NCBI RefSeq assembly: GCF_018221465.1
Contig: NZ_JAAIKR010000002.1
Span: 248,001 to 312,000 of the forward strand
Direction: 5' to 3'
Source: Shewanella intestini
GTDB lineage: Bacteria > Pseudomonadota > Gammaproteobacteria > Enterobacterales > Shewanellaceae
DNA length: 64,000 nt
The translations under genes were made by a program, and so were the position numbers. This document shows, one piece after another, positions 58,382-64,000 of this stretch (positions within the stretch are counted from its first letter, which is position 1; the number at the start of each line of letters is the position of its first letter). The notes beneath the pieces were generated by a model. The model saw only the letters and a program-made list of their open reading frames with translations. It was not told where the DNA came from and did not search any database.

Positions 58382-58852
58382 TTACACTACTTTTACCGTA
58401 TTGAGTAAAACTTGATGATGTTCTTTGGTTTTAAACTTGTTGATAAAGTGACTAATTTTACCATCAGTACCAATGACAAAACTCAAGCGATGAATTCCGT
58501 CGTAGATTTTTCCCATGAATTTCTTTTCTCCCCATACCCCAAATGCATCCGCAACGGCATGGTCTTCATCGCTGAGTAGATGAAAATTAAGCGCTTGTTT
58601 ATCAGAGAATTTTAGTAAACGTGAAACCGGATCCGGACTGACCCCCAAAACGGTTATGTTTAATGAATCTAGCGCTGATTTACTATCGCGTAACCCTTGC
58701 GCTTGTATCGTACAACCAGGCGTTGAGGCTTTAGGATAAAAATAAACTAACACTGGACCATTTTTTAGCATTTCTGCTAATGAAATGGTCTCACCGAATT
58801 GGTTTTGAAGTGTGAACATTGGTGCATTATCACCGGTATTTAAGGTTTTCAT
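58382..58852 (-). CDS. bcp: Thiol peroxidase of the Bcp family, single-cysteine type
   Basis: 156 residues, peroxiredoxin fold. The peroxidatic cysteine is C47 in STPGCTIQ, with the preceding YFYPKA typical of the active site. The resolving cysteine found five residues later in E. coli Bcp (CTVQACGL) is glutamine here (C-T-I-Q-A-Q52), and the protein has no other cysteine, so it should depend on an external thiol for turnover. Reduces hydrogen peroxide and organic peroxides. Adjacent to gcvR on the same strand (44-bp gap), the usual gcvR-bcp order. Confidence 0.93.
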   Translation of the reverse strand: MKTLNTGDNAPMFTLQNQFGETISLAEMLKNGPVLVYFYPKASTPGCTIQAQGLRDSKSALDSLNITVLGVSPDPVSRLLKFSDKQALNFHLLSDEDHAVADAFGVWGEKKFMGKIYDGIHRLSFVIGTDGKISHFINKFKTKEHHQVLLNTVKVV

Positions 58853-58896
58853 ATCGTTCCATTGACAATAATAAAAGGAAAGTGACTACATTAGCA

Positions 58897-59439
58897 TTAC
58901 GGCGCGGCAATGCCTTGCATGCGTTTGATGTTACAGTCTAATTGCAGTTGATTGGCTAGATCATGAATGCTGTTTTCTAATGTTGCTAAATCAACTTTTT
59001 CAGGAATGTTGATGGAGAGCAAAATAGTTTGAGTGTGAATGCCCTTATCATTATGCTCATCCGCATGAGAGCGAACCGCAGCAAGATCAAGTGAACGTTC
59101 ATGTAGAAACTGTGTAATGGTATTCATTGTCCCGCGTTGATCTTCTCCATAAAATGACACTTCAATACGTGAAATATAATTTTGCGGGGTATGTTTCGAG
59201 GTACGCTTCATTACCGTCATTAATTCAAGTTCAACACTTAAACTAGGTAAACGAGTTTCAATTTGAGTTATTGAGGACCAAGAGCCTGAAATCATCATGA
59301 TTAATGTAAACTCATTACCAAATAGTCCCATGCGACTGTCGACAATATCGCATTCACATACACTGACTAAGTTGGATATCTTTCCAACAAGACCTGGACG
59401 GTCTACTCCCATCGCTGTCACGACCATATAATTGGTCAT
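58897..59439 (-). CDS. gcvR: Glycine cleavage system regulator (two ACT domains)
   Basis: 180 residues, two ACT domains (about 1-85 and 93-175; each opens with the pattern VVTAMGVDRPGLVGKISNLV and VSFYGEDQRGTMNTITQFL). In E. coli GcvR binds glycine and the activator GcvA to repress the glycine cleavage operon. The gcv operon is not in this window. Good ribosome site (GAGGAAACCGT). First gene of gcvR-bcp and divergent from dapA, an arrangement conserved in gammaproteobacteria. Confidence 0.92.
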   Translation of the reverse strand: MTNYMVVTAMGVDRPGLVGKISNLVSVCECDIVDSRMGLFGNEFTLIMMISGSWSSITQIETRLPSLSVELELMTVMKRTSKHTPQNYISRIEVSFYGEDQRGTMNTITQFLHERSLDLAAVRSHADEHNDKGIHTQTILLSINIPEKVDLATLENSIHDLANQLQLDCNIKRMQGIAAP

Positions 59440-59723
59440 ACGGTTTCCTCATTGTGTTACTTACTACTGACACTTATGTAAACACTACATAAAGCCATAC
59501 ATATTTTTAAAATTAATCTTATCATACCTTGAGATTAATCCGACGCCATCGTTTAAAAAACTGTTACAAACTGATATTGCATGAGCAAATGAACCGTTTA
59601 ACTATCTTGACATAAATCAGTGACTAAACGTGAACAGCATTTTTTAATTTCGATGATGCAAACGCTTGTCATTGCTTGAAACCATCAGTAACATAGCGAT
59701 TCCTGAATCCTTGGGGAATGTAG

Positions 59724-60608
59724 ATGTTAAACGGAAGCATAGTAGCCTTAATCACACCAATGAATCGTGATGGCTCAGTAGATTATGAAAGTCTTGAAAG
59801 ACTGGTTGAATTCCATATAGAACAAGGTACCGATGCCATTGTCGCAGTTGGCACCACTGGTGAATCAGCAACACTACCAAATAAAGAACATGTACAAGTA
59901 GTGAACCAAACCGTTAAATTTGCCGCAGGTCGAATTCCTGTTATTGGCGGTAACGGTGCCAATGCCACTGCTGAAGCGATTGAATTAACGCAAGCGATGA
60001 AACATAGCGGTGTTGATGCAATGCTTGGTGTGACGCCATATTATAATAAGCCGTCACCTAAAGGGTTAATTGCGCATTATACTGCGATTGCCCAAAGTAC
60101 TGATATCCCTCAGATTTTATATAATGTCCCCGGTCGTACATCGGTTGACATGTTACCAGAAACGGTCGCTAAACTGGCTGTGATTGACAACATTATTGGT
60201 GTAAAAGAAGCGACGGGTGATGTATCACGTGTGGCGCAGCTACGTCAGTTATGTGGTAACGACTTTAAGTTATATAGCGGAGATGATGCAACGGCATGTG
60301 AATTCTTATCACTTGGCGGTAATGGTGTCATTTCAGTTGCTAATAATATTGCCCCTAATGCATTTAAACAAATGTGTGATGCTGCGCTTAATGGCGATCA
60401 AAAAAAAGCACAACAAATAAATAGCACAATGGCCGGTATTTATGGCTCATTGTTTAGCGAAGCAAACCCCATTCCTGTGAAATGGGCGGTTCATCGCATG
60501 GGGTTAATCTCAAATGGGCATATTCGTCTGCCTTTAACTGAACTTTCTGACGAGTTTCATGGTCTGTTGTTAGAGACAATGCAACAAGCCCATATTAAGG
60601 TGCAATAA
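59724..60608 (+). CDS. dapA: 4-Hydroxy-tetrahydrodipicolinate synthase
   Basis: First committed step of diaminopimelate and lysine synthesis. 294 residues, TIM barrel. Schiff-base lysine in [10 protein letters not shown] (about 161), catalytic tyrosine in LYNVPGRTS (133), and the GTTGESAT phosphate-loop-like block at 43-50. RBS TTGGGGAATGTAG. It is 284 bp divergent from gcvR with no clear riboswitch in the gap, and bamC follows 3 bp after its stop. Confidence 0.98.
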   Translation: MLNGSIVALITPMNRDGSVDYESLERLVEFHIEQGTDAIVAVGTTGESATLPNKEHVQVVNQTVKFAAGRIPVIGGNGANATAEAIELTQAMKHSGVDAMLGVTPYYNKPSPKGLIAHYTAIAQSTDIPQILYNVPGRTSVDMLPETVAKLAVIDNIIGVKEATGDVSRVAQLRQLCGNDFKLYSGDDATACEFLSLGGNGVISVANNIAPNAFKQMCDAALNGDQKKAQQINSTMAGIYGSLFSEANPIPVKWAVHRMGLISNGHIRLPLTELSDEFHGLLLETMQQAHIKVQ

Positions 60609-60611
60609 TTT

Positions 60612-61712
60612 ATGATAAAAAAAGCCACCCCTGTGTTATTACTTTTAGCCGTTACAGCGTGTTCTACACCTATTGAACGCAGACAAGTTAACGGCAATGA
60701 CGATTATACGAATGTTCAAGTGTCACCGCTATTGACTATTCCTGCTGGGTTAAGTGAACCAAATTACAGCAAAGAGTATGATATTCCAAAAGTCGCTGCG
60801 CAGGTTGCAAATAGTCCTGTTGGAAAACAACTTGATATTAGACCGCCACTGCAAGTACTACCAATGGCAGAAGGGACTCATGTCGAAGAAGGTTCTGATA
60901 ACATTAAGGTAGTTATTGAAAGTATTGACAACGATGTCAATCTAAAACAAGAGATCTTTGCTGATGTCATTGGTTATTTAAACAAAAATAACATCAATAT
61001 TCGTAATCAAGACACCACAACAGGTGTGATTGAAACGGATTGGATCAAAAGCACTGAAGTCATGGATTCAAGTCTTTGGGGCGCAGATAAAGAATATATA
61101 TTACGCCAACGCTACAAATTCACTGTTGATGTCAAACCACATGGACGTTCTGGCGATCTAAAAATTGATCTTGTAGAACATGAAGAAAGTTTTGACGAAG
61201 AAATTCAAGATATCTTACTAACTAGTGATGACAAACGTCGTTATACTATTGATATGCTAAATAACGCGATTGCTTATGTAAGTGTTAACCGAGAAAAAGC
61301 CCTGCGTGAAGCACGAATTAAACGCAGTTTAGGTATTAAATTATCACTGGTTCGTCCAACTGAAGAACAGGGTGCTTATTGGTTAGCGGATGCCAAATAT
61401 GACAATACATGGGATCGCTTGCGTGTAGTGTTACCTGAACTGGGTTTTGAAATTGTCGATATGGATAAGAGCAAAGGCCTCTATTATGTAACATTAGATG
61501 ATTCAGGTGGATTTTGGAGCTCTATATGGGGCGATAAAGACCTAAACCTAGAAAAGGGCAACTATCGCATTATGATTGAAGAGGGTAATGAGCCTGATAA
61601 TACTAAAATTTTGTTTAAACATGTCGATGATGAACCGATAGCTGATGAAGCCATTATCGAAGTTTATGACAAAATTAGCGAGTTAATGGAAGAAGACCGC
61701 AAAGTACGTTAA
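60612..61712 (+). CDS. bamC: Outer membrane assembly lipoprotein BamC
   Basis: Lipoprotein part of the BAM complex that inserts beta-barrel proteins. 366 residues. Signal peptide KKATPVLLLLAVTAC, lipid cysteine at 17. Two helix-grip domains: about 95-215 (NIKVVIESIDNDVN...) and 245-360 (VRPTEEQGAYWLADAKYDN). An unstructured stretch after the signal (about 20-80) binds BamD in E. coli. Coupled to dapA, 3 bp away, as in E. coli. Ends at a terminator. An acidic, highly charged C-terminus follows the second domain. Confidence 0.94.
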   Translation: MIKKATPVLLLLAVTACSTPIERRQVNGNDDYTNVQVSPLLTIPAGLSEPNYSKEYDIPKVAAQVANSPVGKQLDIRPPLQVLPMAEGTHVEEGSDNIKVVIESIDNDVNLKQEIFADVIGYLNKNNINIRNQDTTTGVIETDWIKSTEVMDSSLWGADKEYILRQRYKFTVDVKPHGRSGDLKIDLVEHEESFDEEIQDILLTSDDKRRYTIDMLNNAIAYVSVNREKALREARIKRSLGIKLSLVRPTEEQGAYWLADAKYDNTWDRLRVVLPELGFEIVDMDKSKGLYYVTLDDSGGFWSSIWGDKDLNLEKGNYRIMIEEGNEPDNTKILFKHVDDEPIADEAIIEVYDKISELMEEDRKVR

Positions 61713-61729
61713 TTCATTTACTCGATATA

Positions 61730-61757
61730 AAAGAGGCCTTTTAGGTCTCTTTTTTTT
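61730..61757 (+). terminator. dapA-bamC terminator
   Basis: AAGAGGCC pairs with GGTCTCTT (one G-T) around TTTTA, then seven T. About 18-45 bp after the bamC stop. Confidence 0.9.
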
Positions 61758-61917
61758 GTTTTAAACGCTGATTTTTCAGAATGGATGTTGCAAGGTATGT
61801 CTGTGGGTTGAAATTTGTAAACAAAAGTAAAACAACTTGAACCATCACGTAACAATGTAAATAATGTTAGCTTCGATAATCGATATCACTTTATTCGTTT
61901 GCAGGCTAAAAGACAAA

Positions 61918-63000
61918 ATGAAAAATATAATAATAACGTTGTTGGTATTAGCTGGTATTGCATATGCCTATTACAATAGTCAATCTGAAAAGACTTTAGC
62001 CAAAAAAGAACGCCCCATTCCCAATGTGGTCGTTGCAAATGCAAAAATGATGCAGGTCCGTGATGAAGTTGAAGCGATCGGAACCGGCAAAGCTTACGAA
62101 TCAATTACAGTCACTTCTAAAATCAGCGAAATTATTACCAGCTTAAATTTTGAAGATGGTCAATTAGTTAAAAAAGGCCAATTACTGGTACAACTGCAAG
62201 ATACCGAACAACAAGCTAAAGTGCGTGCGGCTTCAGTCGTGTTAAAAGAACACATTAGAGAATTTGACAGAATAAGCTCGTTAGTCACCAGTAAAACCGT
62301 TGCAGAAACAGAAAGAGACAGACTACAAAGCCTCATTGATTCAGCACGGGCGGTGCTCGACCAAGAAGTAGCTGCGCTTGCTGATAGAACCATTAACGCG
62401 CCTTTTAGTGGCCGTCTAGGTATTCGTAATGTGAGTCGTGGTAGTTTTGTTACCCCATCACAAGCCATCACCACTTTAGATGATGTCAGTAAAATCAAAC
62501 TCGACTTCTCGGTACCTGAGCGTTTCATCCAAGAGTTACAGGTTGGCAAACAAATTTTAGCTGAAACCGTCGCCTTTCCAGACACCATTTTCAAAGGCAA
62601 GGTGACCGTTGTTGATAGCCGTGTTAATCCCGTCACACGTGCTGTTATAGTCCGTGCAATAGTGCCAAATGCTGATCACGCGTTATTGCCAGGCATGTTG
62701 ATGAAAGTCAATTTGATTAAACAAAGCCGTGAAGCATTATTATTGCCAGAGTCGGCCATTATTCCCATTCAAGATAAACACTATGTTTATTTAGTAAATA
62801 GCGAAAATAAAATCGAGCGTTTACAAATTCACATTGGGCTGCGTACCCGTGGGTGGGTTGAGGTCGTTGACGGCCTTAAGGTAGGTGACCCAGTAGTTAT
62901 CCGTGGCCTCTTAAAAGTACGACCTGGTGATACGGTCACGCCAGAACAAGCAGAACGATTTCACTTTGCCTTAAAAGGTAATGCGGAGACTGCAGCATGA
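61918..63000 (+). CDS. RND efflux periplasmic adaptor (second pump)
   Basis: 360 residues from the ATG at 61918, chosen because a hydrophobic signal anchor (NIIITLLVLAGIAYAYY) follows at once; the ATG 54 bp upstream would bury it in a non-hydrophobic leader. Adaptor layout: barrel-sandwich half (LNFEDGQLVKKGQLLVQLQD, 80-99), a short coiled-coil hairpin (about 105-155), the return half (RTINAPFSGRLGIRNVSRGSFV) and a beta-barrel plus C-terminal domain (VVIRGLLKVRPGD). The hairpin is short, as in adaptors of the VexE/MexE-like group, but I do not assign it. The stop overlaps the permease ATG (ATGA). Confidence 0.92.
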   Translation: MKNIIITLLVLAGIAYAYYNSQSEKTLAKKERPIPNVVVANAKMMQVRDEVEAIGTGKAYESITVTSKISEIITSLNFEDGQLVKKGQLLVQLQDTEQQAKVRAASVVLKEHIREFDRISSLVTSKTVAETERDRLQSLIDSARAVLDQEVAALADRTINAPFSGRLGIRNVSRGSFVTPSQAITTLDDVSKIKLDFSVPERFIQELQVGKQILAETVAFPDTIFKGKVTVVDSRVNPVTRAVIVRAIVPNADHALLPGMLMKVNLIKQSREALLLPESAIIPIQDKHYVYLVNSENKIERLQIHIGLRTRGWVEVVDGLKVGDPVVIRGLLKVRPGDTVTPEQAERFHFALKGNAETAA

Positions 63001-64000
63001 TTTTAACGGATATTTCGGTTAAACGTCCCGTATTTGCATCAGTCATTAGTATCTTGCTCATCATTATTGGTTTAGTGTCATTTGAAAAACTACCATTACG
63101 CGAGTATCCCAACATTGACCCACCAATTGTGTCAATTGACACTAGCTACCGCGGCGCTAGTGCCTCGGTGGTTGAAAGTCGTATAACACAACTTGTTGAA
63201 GATAGAATAAGCGGTGTTGAAGGCATTAAACATGTCAGTTCTCAAAGTCGGGACGGCCGCTCAACTGTCACATTACAATTTAATGTCGGTCGCGATATTG
63301 AAGCGGCAACGAATGATGTTCGAGATAGAGTCTCAAGTTTATTAGATAACCTGCCAGATGAAGCCGAGCCACCTGAAGTGCGTAAAGCCAATGGCGGCGA
63401 TGAAGTGATTATGTGGCTTAACTTAGTCTCTAATCAGATGTCGACGCTTGAACTTACCGACTATGCCAGGCGTTATTTGGTCGACCGATTCTCAGTTTTA
63501 GATGGTGTTGCTAATATCCGTTTAGGTGGCGGGAAAGTTTATGCTATGCGCATTTGGATTGACCGTCAGGCTTTAGCATCTCGTAATTTAACCGTAACGG
63601 ATATTGAGAGCGCCCTGCGCTCTGAAAACGTGGAACTTCCAGCAGGTTCAATCGAATCTAAAGAACGTCATTTCACCGTCAGGGTGAATCGCAGCTTCTT
63701 AACTGAAGAAGATTTCGCCAACTTGGTTATTACTCAAGGTGACGATGGCTATTTGGTTAAATTGGGCGATGTCGCCAAGGTCAATATTGGCTCTGAAGAA
63801 GAGCGCATTATGTTCCGTGGCAATAAAGAAGCGATGATTGGTTTAGGTGTTTCAAAACAATCGACAGCCAATACCTTAGATGTCGCTCGCGGCGCAAATG
63901 CCTTAGTAGATCAAATCAATCCGACATTACCAGCTGGAATGGAAATTAAACGCTCGTATGATAGTTCTGTGTTTATTGAAGCGTCGATTAAAGAGGTATA
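62997..64000 (+). CDS. RND efflux permease, 5' part (cut by right edge)
   Basis: Starts in the ATGA overlap with the adaptor gene and remains open to the right edge, 334 codons visible. Typical RND opening: DISVKRPVFASVISILLIIIG as first membrane helix, then LPLREYPNIDPP and the first periplasmic loop with TSYRGASASVVESR and QSRDGRST. Inner membrane proton-driven exporter; the TM4 proton-relay residues lie outside the window. Different from the RND pump at 6950-11349 in sequence, and in gene order it follows the adaptor on the plus strand. Substrates unknown. Confidence 0.93.
   Translation, partial: MILTDISVKRPVFASVISILLIIIGLVSFEKLPLREYPNIDPPIVSIDTSYRGASASVVESRITQLVEDRISGVEGIKHVSSQSRDGRSTVTLQFNVGRDIEAATNDVRDRVSSLLDNLPDEAEPPEVRKANGGDEVIMWLNLVSNQMSTLELTDYARRYLVDRFSVLDGVANIRLGGGKVYAMRIWIDRQALASRNLTVTDIESALRSENVELPAGSIESKERHFTVRVNRSFLTEEDFANLVITQGDDGYLVKLGDVAKVNIGSEEERIMFRGNKEAMIGLGVSKQSTANTLDVARGANALVDQINPTLPAGMEIKRSYDSSVFIEASIKEV

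Noticed and set aside
59440-59723. Lysine riboswitch before dapA
   Set aside because: No paired helices of the expected order were seen; the gap looks like ordinary promoter DNA.

Overview
The window reads as chromosomal DNA of a low-GC marine gammaproteobacterium, most likely a Shewanella (S. frigidimarina or S. denitrificans type). This is inferred from gene content and order: gyrA-serC-aspartate aminotransferase-aroA-cmk-rpsA-ihfB-lapA-lapB-pyrF, nrdA-nrdB-yfaE, a prp cluster of the AcnD/PrpF type led by a GntR regulator, and gcvR-bcp facing dapA-bamC. There are no rRNA or tRNA genes, CRISPR arrays, insertion sequences or prophage. Most of the window is ordinary core genome; accessory character is concentrated at 1.4-6.9 kb and 19.5-24.9 kb.

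Region 1 (1-6.9 kb): the 3' part of a RecQ-like helicase, a 92-residue unknown protein, a probable ecotin (serine protease inhibitor) that seems to carry a lipobox, a cytosolic diguanylate cyclase, and the lysine acetyltransferase PatZ. Region 2 (6.9-12.3 kb): an RND efflux adaptor/permease operon facing an OmpR-type regulator whose receiver lacks two of the conserved switch residues. Region 3 (12.4-19.5 kb): an M14 carboxypeptidase, a zinc-ribbon membrane protein and a YeaC protein in one operon, then ansA, sppA and fadH. Region 4 (19.5-24.9 kb): a PL7 alginate lyase lipoprotein, an unknown membrane-anchored protein coupled to an SDR, a PAS-PAS-GGDEF protein, and a gene-poor AT-rich kilobase with a perfect 7 x 7-bp tandem repeat.

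Region 5 (24.9-33.4 kb): a MATE exporter divergent from a LysR regulator, with a palindromic T-N11-A operator candidate between them; yfaE, nrdB and nrdA on the minus strand behind a control region with two correctly spaced NrdR boxes and two DnaA boxes; a HAD phosphatase (Gph or MupP) and ubiG. Region 6 (33.8-47 kb): gyrA (S83 and D87 unchanged), serC, an aspartate/aromatic aminotransferase, aroA, cmk, rpsA, ihfB, lapAB, pyrF and a DUF2058 gene.

Region 7 (47-54 kb): the methylcitrate cluster gntR-prpB-prpC-acnD-prpF for propionyl-CoA oxidation. It has three exact copies of the palindrome TTGTCGACAA (two upstream, one inside gntR), a CRP-like site, a terminator-like hairpin between prpC and acnD, and a long hairpin between acnD and prpF. 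Region 8 (54-64 kb): an AbgT-family transporter, a CPA1-type cation/proton antiporter, bcp (one cysteine only) and gcvR, dapA-bamC, and the start of a second RND efflux operon that runs off the right edge.

No wholly new multi-gene system stands out. The observations most worth following are the lipobox ecotin, the noncanonical response regulator by the efflux operon, the prp operator set with its internal hairpins, the TGACAAC array, and the unknown protein/SDR pair. All calls come from reading motifs and layout by eye; no database search was run.
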